NCBI GenBank assembly: GCA_903813345.2
Contig: CAIIXF020000009.1
Coordinates: 35,335,759-35,399,758, forward strand
From: Owenia fusiformis
Lineage: Eukaryota; Annelida; Polychaeta; Sabellida; Oweniidae
Length of the DNA: 64,000 nucleotides
Direction of reading: 5' to 3'
The notes beneath the pieces were generated by a model, which saw only the letters and a list, made by a program, of their open reading frames with translations, was not told where the DNA came from and made no database searches. Below are positions 31,051-42,397 of the stretch, in pieces. The translations under genes and the position numbers were made by a program. Positions within the stretch are counted from its first letter, which is position 1. Each line of letters opens with the position of its first letter.

Positions 31051-32040
31051 CGCTGTACTTCAATAGTCCTTTGATTTGAGCTATTTCGTAGAGATTTTTG
31101 GATGTATTTAATGAAAAGATTAATCAACTCTCCGAGATCTGATGGTCCAACTTTCAATTTTAGCTACCCATGTAAATTACTGGACCATTCACAAAACCGA
31201 CATGGGAAATATTTTATACCACAACGAGTATGTACCATTTCAAATATTCTAACACTATAAATATGGATAGGCCTACGCGTGGATCTGAACATATCCATGA
31301 TTTTACAATTATGATCACAAATTGCAAAGAATGGACAACAACACCAGCTTTACACACATGTTCGCTTGTGAAAACAAATATCATTTAAATTCAAAATAGA
31401 TCATAAGATGCATCCTACATATTCGAACTGTTTATTTACATTTTCAGATAAATTCTCATTTCAAATGCATGCTTTCTGAAAACATTATGTTTATCTAAGA
31501 TTAGTATGAGTTAATATGACATTCAATTTTTTGCTGACATACGTCACGAACAAATTTCCCTAATTTGATAGTTAGCATTTTGCGCAACATCCAATGAAAG
31601 GTACAATATTGGACTCATGGGAAATAAAGACTCTTGTAAAACAAACATTACATAAAATATCTAACGTAATGATTCCATGGGAAATTATAAGGATTAACAA
31701 ATTAAACTCATCAATCATAAGGATGAATTTGCATTTTATTGCCAATATTTCACGACACGACAGCCGTTTCATCAGATTCTCGGTTGTAACTATCATAAAA
31801 CACCGTTATTTTTCAAAATCAAAGAAAAACAGCTCTAAAAACAAGTTCATTGCGTTTGTAGGCCAATAAAGAAAAACACGCTGTCAATTTGCAGATCAGG
31901 GCCGTGTCAGTCACTGTCTAAAAATCATTATTCGTTGATCACTGGATTGTTTCATATGCTTCTTAAAAGAGAGCTTATCTTGCATATAGGCATTCTGATA
32001 CTCAGGCCATCTCTGCCTTACAAAGAAAGAAACTGATTGG
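31051..32040. other. Intergenic, no gene recognised
   Basis: AT-rich. Both strands are open for about 220-270 bases around 31572-31869, but neither translation resembles a known family. Confidence 0.35.
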
Positions 32041-32044
32041 AAGC

Positions 32045-32330
32045 TGTAATCTCTCACGAGGGGGGCAGGGGCCCAGCCCCCCCTCTTGGGTGGCCCCAGA
32101 AAAAAATTGGGCCAAAAAATATTTTGGGTCAAAAAGGCCCCAAAAAGTGGGCCTTTTGGTCATAACTGGGCCTTCTAAGGCCTTATTTTTTCATTTAAGG
32201 CCTAATTTTGAAGAAAGTGGGCCTCAAAATTTGGGCCAACTTTTGGTTTTAGGGGCCCAAAAAGTTTTCTCAGGCCAGGAATTTGCCCCCTCCCTTGTTG
32301 TTTCCCAGATCCGCGCCTGGGTATAATCAG
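32045..32330 (-). mobile_element. GGGCCC-rich MITE, copy 2 (inverted)
   Basis: Repeated AAGGCCC/GGGCC blocks and a right end TTTCCCAGATCCGCGCC, the reverse complement of the GGCGGATCTGGGAACC start of the copies at 23888 and 52982. Internal complementarity between GGGCC-rich blocks would let it fold extensively. Confidence 0.75.
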
Positions 32331-33626
32331 TCATAATTCGGAATTTCCTGATCTGTCACGAGATTCATTTATTTCTAGTTCTACAAAATTGTTCTATTCG
32401 GATATCAGTCTAATATATCAGACTCATGATCAGTGTGTTAGTCTAAAACTGTTAATAGAAGTGATGCCCTTTGCGTAAGGTTATTTAAGGTCGTATGTAG
32501 GTACTCGATCATTATATTTTTGATAATTGGAATTCATTCTATTATATCTGGGATGATCTCAGATCGTGAAAATGGTACGTCTTATCTGACTCTCATCAGT
32601 GGGGGGCATCAGTGAGAAAAAGCTATCAAACGTCAAACGGAATTTCTAACTTTCTTGTTTCTCTTCTGCTGGATAAGGCCAATAAGATTTAATTTGGACA
32701 GAATTTCAATGCAGTCTGAATCATGTTTGAATATTAACTCACTTAGGATCATTTATCTTACAATTTGAGAACTAATATAAGTCAAACAAATCAAAATGTT
32801 CAACGAGATAGGGTTATAAGCAACACTGTGTCTCCACTCATCTCGCTACATTAAAACAAAAACTTAAATAACGAAATGTTATCGTTATTTTTGATACATG
32901 ATAAGGTAACCTGGGTAGGTTTACAATAATACTTCATTTTATTCAAATATTTTGACAAGTGCGTCATAAACACCTTTTAACCATGCAAACCGCAACATTC
33001 TTCAAAGTTGTAACCAGGGTTGGCTATATCTGTCTAGCTATCCCAAGGAGTGATGGCCAATATGACACAGGGGAATATCACTGGACCGAGGTATAAACCC
33101 ATTCCAATTCCCGACCAGGAAAATGAAATATGTATTTTATACCATGATATCCAAATATCCAATGATTTAGGTTGTAAATACTACTATAAGGACTCGCATG
33201 ACGTGTTATGATCCTTCGAAAACCTGAAAAGCCAGAAAAAATAGAATTTTGGAAAATATAAATTTTGAGAAAATAAAAAACTTTTTGGAAAATGAAAAGG
33301 ATCCGTACCCATTAGTGTACCTATAAGGACTTAGAAATTTTTCGAAAATGGTAAATTGGAATTCCAGGATTATTCTTATATAATATGAATCTTTAAGAAG
33401 TATATTTTCAACAAATCACAAAAATAATATCTAGAATATGGTAAAAAGTTGTTTTTACAGTGATTCTTAACACATGTCATTCTGACTCTTAAAATGAATA
33501 ATGTTCACATATTTTCACAAAACCTTGAATAAAATCTTGATTTTTGTATATACACTTAAATTGACTTGTCAGTATAAAACTACATTGTGTCTGAGCATAA
33601 TAACCTTCACTAATTTTGTATTTGTA
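32331..33626. other. Intergenic, no gene recognised
   Basis: No supported gene. The segment at about 33297-33330 (AAGGATCCGTACCCATTAG and onward) is an inverted relative of about 36293-36335, so a small diverged repeat pair spans this interval. Confidence 0.4.
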
Positions 33627-34016
33627 AAAGGACGATTCTCGGTTTGGAGAACGAAGTTCATCAATCTAAATGAGCATTATCCCTGCTTCGGACAAATTTG
33701 ATTTTTTTTACATAATATAGATTTGAATGTCTTCTTTTGAATAGTCATAATTTAATTTGGGTAATATTTCTTGATTTTTCGCAAAAAAATATCAGCGCAG
33801 TACACTGATGAACTTCTTTCCCCAAATCGAGACGTGTATTTTATTGAATCGGTCTAATTGAGCGTTATCCCTGCTTCAGACCAATTATTTTTACATCTTG
33901 TAGATTTAAATGTCCTCTTTTGAATATTCATAGTTTAATTTGGGTAATATTTCTATATTTTTCCTGAAAAAATTATTAGCCCAGGAGAATGTTTTCCAAA
34001 CCGAGAATCGTCCTTT
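33627..34016. mobile_element. TIR element with internally duplicated body
   Basis: AAAGGACGATTCTCGGTTTG at 33627 is the reverse complement of the right end at about 33992-34016, giving TIRs of about 26 bp. The interior is two diverged direct copies: GAGCATTATCCCTGCTTCGG...TTTAATTTGGGTAATATTTC at about 33672-33770 and GAGCGTTATCCCTGCTTCAG...TTTAATTTGGGTAATATTTC at about 33860-33952. No coding sequence. Confidence 0.75.
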
Positions 34017-34187
34017 ATTAAAGTGTCCTGGGCATAATCAATACAACATGTAGCTAAAATACAAATGGTAATAAAATTCAAACGTATTAAAAACATTCAC
34101 CCCAGGCCGTGTTCGGCCTATAAGACACTATGTATAAAACGATATTCATCAAAATTAACTGTACAGTTTATGTTCTCTTTTGCCACA

Positions 34188-34860
34188 TCAACAGGCCTTT
34201 GCCACATCAACAGCAATCTCATGACTTGACATCAAGGTATAGAACTTCTCATCGTCAGTAAGTCTTTGAAAGTTTGTAAAAGTTTCATTCTGAACCTTGG
34301 AAAATAAATCGTTTCTGATACTAGAATAAAACGGACATTTTAACAAGAAATGGTGTTCATTTTCAATGGCACTAACATCACAAAAATAACACAGTCTCTC
34401 TGGAATTGACAGTCGTTCGTAACGTCCCGTTTCCAAACCTAGCGGGGCAACACCACATCTCAAAGAGGCTAATGCTTTCCGGTCGCGTATGGAAATATGA
34501 GATAGAATAGAATATGGTAGAATTCCGGTTGTAAATCCAGCTTGAAAGTTCTGTATGTTCTTAACTTATTTCCTTGGCCTGCTGGGCGGTTTCCGTCGTT
34601 CCAAATGGTTTGCTACCAGCTTTGGAAGACATTTGCCTCTAGTTCGGCAGACACGTGGCCAAGTGGAGAATCAAACGGACGTGAGAGATCACTGGTTATA
34701 ATATGATGCAGGTTGTAATACCAATTCTTGGTTCTAGGAGAGGCATAATCTTGGTTCCACTTGCAATTGTAAATACGGCGAGGCATCCTGTTGCGCTCAA
34801 GGGCTAAGCAGATCAACCATGCGTAGATACTTTGTAATCCTATTGTTTTGAAAGGCACCC
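34188..34860 (-). pseudogene. Non-LTR retrotransposon (LINE) ORF2 C-terminal remnant
   Basis: Minus-strand translation shows the post-reverse-transcriptase region of LINEs. First, at 34858-34616, is the segment IYAWLICLALERNRMPRRIY...NWYYNLHHI. Next, around 34510-34380, are RDRKALASLRCGVAPLGLETGRYERL and a zinc-knuckle-like CYFC...EHHFLLKC, as in LINE C-terminal tails. An in-frame TAG at 34613-34615 interrupts the first part; the same frame continues beyond it, then a frameshift between about 34560 and 34470 leads into the second. It is therefore a dead fragment. The reverse transcriptase and endonuclease domains are not visible upstream. Clade not determined. Confidence 0.75.
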
Positions 34861-35104
34861 TATTGTGTTAAGAATGGATGACCTTCTACAGTCACTGGCA
34901 GATCGAGGTGCTTCCGCAGGTCAGACCCCCTCTGGTTTCACCTTTATTGTTTAGTATTTACATTATTGCATAGTTCAAACATGACATGAGAGAGGGTCCT
35001 GGCTGCGGAAGATATACAATGTGAAAGTATAGCAAAAAAATAGTTTAAAAAGGAGGCCATATTGGATCTGCCAGACACCAAGGCAACAAACTATCAGACA
35101 AGTA

Positions 35105-35835
35105 TCAAATGGGTCAATTTATTTTTGATTTATCAGTCATGCATGCCTCTGAAGAGGATACGTTGCAGAAAACTGAATTGATATCCATTTAGTCATTAAA
35201 GGGACACTGTTTGTAAGGTAGTTTTCATGCTAATGAACAATAAAATGTTTTAAACAAAGAACCAAATGGGTCAATCTTCTTTTGATTCATCAGTCATGTC
35301 TATCTCTTGAGATGATACGTTGAAGAGACATTGAATTAATATCCATTTAGCCATTAAAGGGACACTCCTTGTAAGGTAGTTCTCACCCAAAGAAACAAAT
35401 AGGCCAATCTATCTTTGATCGATCATTCATGAATGCCCCTGAAGATGATATATTGCAGAGGGACTGAGTCATTGTCCATTCAGCCATTTAAAGGGACATT
35501 GCTTGTAAGATAGTTCTCATCCTAATGAACACTAAACTATTTTTAACAAAGAATCAAAGGGTCAATATTCTTTTGATTCATCAGTCATCCCTGCCCCTAT
35601 ATGTGATATATTGCTGAGGGACTGAATCAATATCCATTTACCCATTTAAAGAGACACTGCTTGTAAGGTAGTTCTCAACTAATGGCTCAATCTATATTTG
35701 ATTCTTCATTCAATTGCCTCCCCTGAAGATGATACTATATATTGCTGAGGGACTAAATCAATATCCACGTCGCTGTTTAAAGGGACACTGCTTGCAAGGT
35801 AGTTCTCACCAAAAGAAACAAAAGGGTCAATTTAT
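35105..35835. repeat. Tandem repeat, about 125-160 bp unit, five to six copies
   Basis: Unit starts (AAAKGGGTCAATHT) lie near 35107, 35265, 35396, 35555, 35681 and 35820. Each contains a TTGATTCATCAGTCAT motif, GATATATTGC-like sequence, AATATCCATTTAGCCATT and AAAGGGACACTGCTTGTAAG followed by GTAGTTCTCA. Unit length varies through indels. Confidence 0.85.
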
Positions 35836-36089
35836 TTTTTATGCTTGTCCTAAAAGATGCTGAAAATATTTTACTTCATAATAATGATACTGTATGTTAT
35901 ACGATAGATAGATTAAAATACCTCCACTTGTTTGATAGCAAAACAATGGGTTTCAAACTGACGAAAAAACTCTCCTACATGTACCTTTTCAATTTTAAAA
36001 AGCAACCATTTGACTTTATACCTTTAGCTTCAATTGAAGTATTCTTTGAAAATCCTACCTGTCCTACCTTAATGATATTTTGATATATC

Positions 36090-37329
36090 GATTGATTGAA
36101 TGGTCAATATACTTAAAATAGTCATGAGTGAAGACTAACATACCCGTAACATGATATTTAGAATGGTTAGTATAGTCAAACTTAAATGCACTGAATGACC
36201 TTAGTTTTAATCCCTCTCACCTAATTTTATTTTGGATGTGTTCATAATTTATAAAAGTAAATAGTTCCATGTTATATTCAATGAAACCTTTGGGGGCACC
36301 TTTAGGTACATGGGGTAACGGATCCTTTTGAGAAAAGAAAAAACTTTTTAAAAAAGTGTAAATTTGGGAATAAATAAAATGAGAAAAAGTACAATCTTGG
36401 CAAAAATTAAAGTTTAAAAATGATTGATGGACGACCCGATAAATACGATTTCAATACGGGGATGACCAGGTGAAAACGATTTTCAGTTTCAGATATATTT
36501 AGTTTCTATTGATTGAGTCATTATGTTTTAATTGGATAACCATCCCTTCTTATAGCTCTTCACAAACAGATAAACTAAAAAACAAACAAACAAACAAACA
36601 ATGCTGCAATAAAACAGATGAGCAAGTAAAACAAAACAGCGTGTCATAAAGTAAAGCGGAACAATTCATTGAACCGTGAGACGGATGGAGCACTTACATT
36701 CGTATCAATAAGTTTCATAAGCTGATCAACTCCACAGCAAGTCAATGACCCATGATGATGTTTGCACATTAGTCTAACCTGCATCCCGGAGAATGCAATA
36801 AATAAAATCTCACTGGTAAACACTGTCGAATATAAACGAGGCTTGAATGAGTATTGCCTGCCTGAAATTTGGCAACAGTAATTATATGAGGATAGTGTTT
36901 TTCTAATTCTATTTTATAACTAGGCTGCACCGCACACTGAAAAGATTATAGTATAAATTGAATGTACCTAGATAAATAGCTTAACAATTAATTGGTTAAA
37001 TGTAAGCATAGCAACCCGTTTTTCACACTTTCATTTGATTTATGATAAAAACCGTAGAACATCATTGAAAAAACATTGATTAGGCAACAGCACGAGAAGT
37101 TCTCAAATCCCCAAATTCCTTGTAATAATTCTAAAAGAAAACTTTATCTTGGCAGCAATTTCATAGTAAAGAAAAAGTTACATATCGTAATATTTTATGA
37201 GAAATAGTATATTCCAGTGAGAATTATAAACTGACAAACTGCAAACATGTTAAATCATGAAATCTGAATTTCTCAAGGTTTCCTGCAAAGTTTGAATATG
37301 TACGCAAAAGTGCCAAATGAAAGGGACCA
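36090..37329. other. Intergenic, no gene recognised
   Basis: Contains a short (AAAC)n run near 36575-36600 and otherwise AT-rich unique-looking sequence. No coding similarity. Confidence 0.4.
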
Positions 37330-37695
37330 AAACTTGTTACAGAGCCCAGCAAGAAAAAGAAAACATCTAAGTGTACATCAGCCATAAGGAAAACAAACCC
37401 CAACTATCCCAAACCACAATCCGACTTGAAAGGAAACGATGTCTAATGTATGTATCATTTATGTGCGTCTAAAATAAGACAGTAACAATACTTTCCTCCC
37501 CCACCATTCATGTTCAATTATCACAATCCAGGACCATAAAGCCAAGGGACATTTCATGCATACAGAAGTCATTACAGTATATATGTCGAAGAAAAAATAT
37601 AAATTGAGAAACCAATACTCATAACATCAAAAATAGTTGAAAATAGTAGCATTCATACAAGATAGAGCCTCTCGTCTCAAATGATGTGGGATAGA
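37330..37695. repeat. Dispersed repeat, copy 2 of 3
   Basis: The longest copy. It starts with a GTTACAGAGCCCAGCAAGAA segment that also begins the third copy and ends at ATGATGTGGGATAGAAAATA. It carries an extra internal segment (about 37445-37500) absent from copy 1. Confidence 0.7.
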
Positions 37696-37699
37696 AAAT

Positions 37700-40240
37700 A
37701 GTTTGTTTTGATTCAAACATCATGCGTAATTAAACTACACACATAATCTATATATTACACAACTATGTAATCTAAATACAAACATTATCTTTTTCTACAT
37801 AAAAAATGTTATCGTTACTTATGACCATGAATGTGGTTTAAGGCGACTTTACAATATTAGCTGTTAAGAGGAAAAGAAATTGTTTGTAATCAATGAGAAT
37901 CATAGCCCTGGGTCCTAATATGAACATTCTCAAACTACTACTGTGACTAACAAAATTGTAACTTACATTTTTCGAAAAAGTAAAAATTTAGAAAAAAGGC
38001 TATTGGCCTTTTATTTATCCGCGCTTATAACAACAAAATAGGCCTGCAAATATCCAAAAATATGTTTTATAAATTGATAAGATAATCATAAAACACTCCA
38101 ATGCACTGTAAACTATAAAAACAATGGTCAACATTAAATAAAAGACAAAGATAAAGCTGTGCTATTTCAACAATTTTATTTTATTTCTATACAAATCTTA
38201 AATTTTTATGACATTTTTACAAATTTCGAGATGTAATTGCGTTGTCATATCATCATATTTTGAGGATATTTTTCAAAACGGTTCTTTTTACAAATCCTTC
38301 CTTAATTTTCTCAAAAATATAGCCTTTGATATCATTGACGATCATTGTAAAGGAGTTAAGGTGAAGTTTCGCAGAAAAATTAAGAAATGTGCAATACTGA
38401 CATTTTCAAACTCTTCAAACAAAAATGGCGACCAAAAGAAGGAAAACGTCAGACGTTTTTTAATAATATTTTTTCAATGTTTAAGAAACTATTTAAAAAT
38501 TACAAAGCTCTTTTGTTTTGGGGTTTATATCAGTGATGCTTCTGAGAGGTTTCAAAAAATTGTCCGGGGACCTTTCGCAGAGTACTTTTTCAATTATTGA
38601 TCACTTATTCCGTTAAAGGGGTTAACTGTGTGTCAAAACACAACACATTGGTGCAAGAAAAATTAAAAAGGCAGGGGTGGAAGGGGTCGAAAATCAGCAA
38701 AATATTTCAGAAAAAACATGTGGGTGAGTTGTTTGCATCTTCCCTGTTTCAAAGTCGAAATCATTTTTTCATCTCTATGAGTGCTTTTCCCGGAGGTAAT
38801 GCATTGATCTAACATATGCACCTGTTTAAATCCTCAGAGAATAGTCAAGATCCAACATATGACTGTCCGAAATCTGTTGCGATACTTTCCCTCCTCTTTT
38901 GATGGAAAAATTATAGTTACAAAAATATGTACTTCCTCTTTCGGCCATCTTTACCAATACCTTTACCTACACCTCAACTTTACCTACACCTTAAATAAAT
39001 AGATTCTTACTACTGTTTTTTAAAATACAGGATGGCCCAAACTAATGAAATCCTATGTTTTTAAATAACTGCCAAATGAGCAAGCCAACCTGACAAGTGA
39101 CCCAGGTAAAATACAATGTAATTGGAACATGAACTCCCTGAATCAGAGTGTCTGACTGTGTATTGTTACTGATTAATACGCGATTGCTACATCTTTTTCC
39201 TGAGTAGATGTACGTACAATGCAAGACTCTCATCATGACTCGAAAACATTATTACTTGATTATGTTTTAGACGAAAGGGGGTTGTATGTTTGAACTTATA
39301 CCATGGTCAGAGCAATATCCAGGTTATATAATAGCAACTCGGATAAATCACATATTTGGGATAGGGATGATATCAGGGATGATATTGGGATTAGAGGGAT
39401 GATATCAAAGACGATATGGATAGCAACCCTGGTATATATTCAAAAATGTTAATTTTCTTCTCAAATTTTCATTTTTTCTTCTAAAATTTCATTTTTTCAA
39501 AAAATTTCATTTTTTCAAAAAATTTCATTTTTTCAAAATATTGATGTCATCTTTGTGATATTCCCCATATCAAATACCAGCAGGAGATCCAAAGCGCAAA
39601 TGTGCTTCGGTTAGGCAGATTTCTACATCCGCCGGGACGGCATCAAGTCCCATTTCCAAGTTTCGTCCTGGTGAACAACTTCTTTATAAACATGTATTTT
39701 CTCTGCTATAGTTTATTTAAATGAGAGTACGACAATATGACAATTCTTTTTCATGGTATAGCAGTATAAAAATAGTTGGGTTTCCTTTAAGTTACCAATC
39801 CAGTTCATAATATTTCATTTTTTCAACCTCACGTGTTAAAAGATGTTAAATCACGCCTACTTTATATTGAAACGTTGAATAAGACAAGCATTGTCAATTA
39901 ATGGTATTATAAGAGCTCAATATTTTACAATGTTGTTGTGTACTGCAAGACGTTTTCACAAAGGTTATTCGCGGTACCTCCTTTATCATCACCTCTGTTT
40001 TTCTATTGAGCAAGAAAATGTAGGCATGGCGAAGACAGGGAGAAAGTTCGAATCACAGGGGACAGTAAAACGAGGCATTCATTAGATCTGTAGATGTGAT
40101 GGAAAAGCACTCCCGGTCTTTCCCATCAAATGTTATTTATGAATTTCTGACCCAAATGTTATTGTTTTTGGCGTTCTTCTTACAAAGTATATAATATAAA
40201 CATCAAAATATAAGTATTGCCCTTAAGTGTAAGCTGATGT
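37700..40240. other. Intergenic region downstream of the DEG/ENaC gene
   Basis: Two adjoining plus-strand open frames (38208-38600 and 38597-38812) have biased AT-rich composition and no recognisable family; I do not call them genes. About 39470-39545 holds four to five copies of a short AAATTTCATTTTTTC repeat. The last few hundred bases next to 40241 may be the 3' UTR of the channel gene; no AATAAA was found on its strand nearby. Confidence 0.4.
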
Positions 40241-42397
40241 TCACACATTGACATGATGATTCTGATTTTTGAGCAGATGGTTTCTTGTTGGGGTCCCATT
40301 TTGTCGTGTGTTCGAGAGAGACCGTGATCTCGGTCTGTGATGATGGTGATTGTATCGTTTTGTCCGTACAGATGCACCTCTCTGTTTCTTTCGCATAGAT
40401 CTACGCTCAAATTCCTTTTTAAGTTTTCTTCTGTGTTTATTTTTGCATAAGAAACCACATAGTGTTGCACAAAGCTGTAGTAACTCCGCCAACGTCACCA
40501 CAGATATCCCGACCCACAGGCCTAACTGTCCTCCGATGTCAGATACAAGTTGGACCCCACTGTAGAACTCCGATTCTGTAATCTTCACTACATTATCGTC
40601 AGCAATGTACACATACACGTGAGAAAAATCTTTCAAAAACCTCGCACATACTTTAGTAAGATCGTGCTGTACCGTGAGGTTATCCGTCTCCAGATATAGT
40701 TTCACTAAATCTGTATCATTGCTATAGTTTGGGAAATAGTTCTCCCACACGAGGTTCCTCTCGTGGTCAGTTGTGAATCGCTGCATGAAGTCCCCAGTTA
40801 TGACCTTCTCCATTGTTGGGATGGTTTGGTCCATTGAAGGCCAAGATGTAAGACTATGGAAGACACCATACGTAATCTCATGACAAGGCGGGTAGCAACG
40901 ACATTTTTGCTTGGCAAGTTGAGTAATAGACACTCTCCCTTTCACGGATCGCATACACTTGAATTTATTCCATGATCTTCGTATAGCGTCGTTACATTTC
41001 CATTCATTGGCCTTGTCTTCTAGACAATCAAATATTGGAGGGTTTTCAATATCCTGACAAAATGACACATTTACGTTCTCAGGTATTGGTAGAGCTATAT
41101 CAATGCATTGACAGTGTTCAATTATTTCATTTTGAAGACAAAGGTTTTGGCAGGATATCAGGGTATAGTCATATATTCCATTATCCATACTGAGTGAGCC
41201 CTGTTCCGAGCAGTTACCATATGGGTAATCTATACGCTCATATTGCGTCGCTTTTACTCCAATGGACGCTGAAAAACCTGCTGGTATATTGAACCCATCT
41301 TGAATGGGATCGGGTTCACTATTTGACGAGTGAATCACTATACGCAACCCATCGCTGTTATACACGGGGTCTCCGAATGTATCTCCCCTGTCTAATTTTG
41401 TTGATTCTTTACTAAACATTTTACCAAGGAACGCTATGAGTGAGAAACTCCTTCCTGTGGTACTGTTATCAGTCAAGAACGATGATGTGTTGAATGTGAA
41501 ACAATTGTAGAAAAAGGGATGGAAAAATCGTTTGAAATCTGAATAGTTACATCTATCCCCAGAATAGACACAGGTTATTATAAACTCAATTGCTTCAATT
41601 CCAAACTGAGTCACTTTATCCTTATCAATATTTGCGGCCGGAGTTTCACGTGTAAACATAATTTCAGTTAAATCATTGATATTATCAAAGCCGAGTTCTT
41701 TAACTAATTCTGGTTTTGTACTGAGATACCCCTGTACATTGATGGAAGTTTCTAAAGACGTCCAATAGAATGGTTTGTCTTCTTCAACAGTTTTATTCCT
41801 GACGTAGTTTGGATTCTTACTGGCTTCCATGACTTCTAAAACTTTCATATAATGTTGTTGACTGTAACCCTGTATCTCCTCGAAAAGGATGGCGTCTATA
41901 TGACGTATGTTGCACAGAGATATTGATGGGAAAGGAGCAGGGTCATCTAACACTTCAATGTCAACTTTTTTCTTGTAGTCTAAATATTTTCCCATGAGTG
42001 TAGATGCTTGTATTAAAAACATACATAAAGCACTTAAACACACGCAAGACCAGAAGAGACGAGTTCCACACGAGCGGTCTTTTATGATTTTTGGTACACC
42101 ATGAAGAGTCGTCTCATTCGCAAATTCCACTGCAATATCTTTCAGAGATTTGTCGTCGAAATCAGAATCATCAGATAATTTATCAATGTCAATATCTTCT
42201 GCATTTTTCACGACGAATTTCGGCTTGGCACCACGCTGGTAGGCCAACGGTCTCAGGGCGATAAAGTCCTCGTCGTCAGATGTCATCACATAAGCTTTAG
42301 CACATTTACCCTGATCCCCATCATACGTTAGAATAGTAATCATTTGTTGTGGCGAAGTCCTGTCACAACGGGAACTAAATGTCTTCTTATCGACCAT
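40241..42397 (-). CDS. DEG/ENaC family sodium channel subunit, intronless, 718 aa
   Basis: DEG/ENaC subunits form trimeric, amiloride-sensitive, mostly Na+-selective plasma-membrane channels gated by acid, peptides or force. Layout: acidic N-terminus; gating HG motif TTLHG at 96-100; M1 about 114-134; post-M1 FPSISLCN at 156-163; large extracellular loop with YNCFTFN at 297-303, CQNLC at 416-420, CQC at 429-431 and CRCYPPCHEITY at 499-510; then YSGVQLVSDIGGQLGLW (612-628) into M2 with the G-I-S selectivity filter at 630-632; M2 to about 650; then a basic tail with HHHHRPRSRS and C-terminal HVNV, a possible class II PDZ ligand. Small Ser619 lies at the degenerin site. Several N-glycosylation sequons fall in the loop (N201, N303, N311, N395, N443, N557, N573). 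A TGA in frame at 42416-42418 supports this start. Subclass (ASIC-like, peptide-gated or other) cannot be assigned by eye. Confidence 0.96.
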   Translation of the reverse strand: MVDKKTFSSRCDRTSPQQMITILTYDGDQGKCAKAYVMTSDDEDFIALRPLAYQRGAKPKFVVKNAEDIDIDKLSDDSDFDDKSLKDIAVEFANETTLHGVPKIIKDRSCGTRLFWSCVCLSALCMFLIQASTLMGKYLDYKKKVDIEVLDDPAPFPSISLCNIRHIDAILFEEIQGYSQQHYMKVLEVMEASKNPNYVRNKTVEEDKPFYWTSLETSINVQGYLSTKPELVKELGFDNINDLTEIMFTRETPAANIDKDKVTQFGIEAIEFIITCVYSGDRCNYSDFKRFFHPFFYNCFTFNTSSFLTDNSTTGRSFSLIAFLGKMFSKESTKLDRGDTFGDPVYNSDGLRIVIHSSNSEPDPIQDGFNIPAGFSASIGVKATQYERIDYPYGNCSEQGSLSMDNGIYDYTLISCQNLCLQNEIIEHCQCIDIALPIPENVNVSFCQDIENPPIFDCLEDKANEWKCNDAIRRSWNKFKCMRSVKGRVSITQLAKQKCRCYPPCHEITYGVFHSLTSWPSMDQTIPTMEKVITGDFMQRFTTDHERNLVWENYFPNYSNDTDLVKLYLETDNLTVQHDLTKVCARFLKDFSHVYVYIADDNVVKITESEFYSGVQLVSDIGGQLGLWVGISVVTLAELLQLCATLCGFLCKNKHRRKLKKEFERRSMRKKQRGASVRTKRYNHHHHRPRSRSLSNTRQNGTPTRNHLLKNQNHHVNV

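Noticed and set aside
31572-31869. Overlapping open frames on both strands
   Set aside because: Neither resembles a known protein; simultaneous openness on both strands suggests chance or an unrecognised repeat.
38208-38812. Two adjoining plus-strand open frames of 130 and 71 codons
   Set aside because: AT-driven Phe/Lys/Ile composition, no motif and no splice evidence; chance length is plausible.
40350-40565. Plus-strand open frame opposite the DEG/ENaC gene
   Set aside because: Shadow of the channel coding sequence on the other strand.
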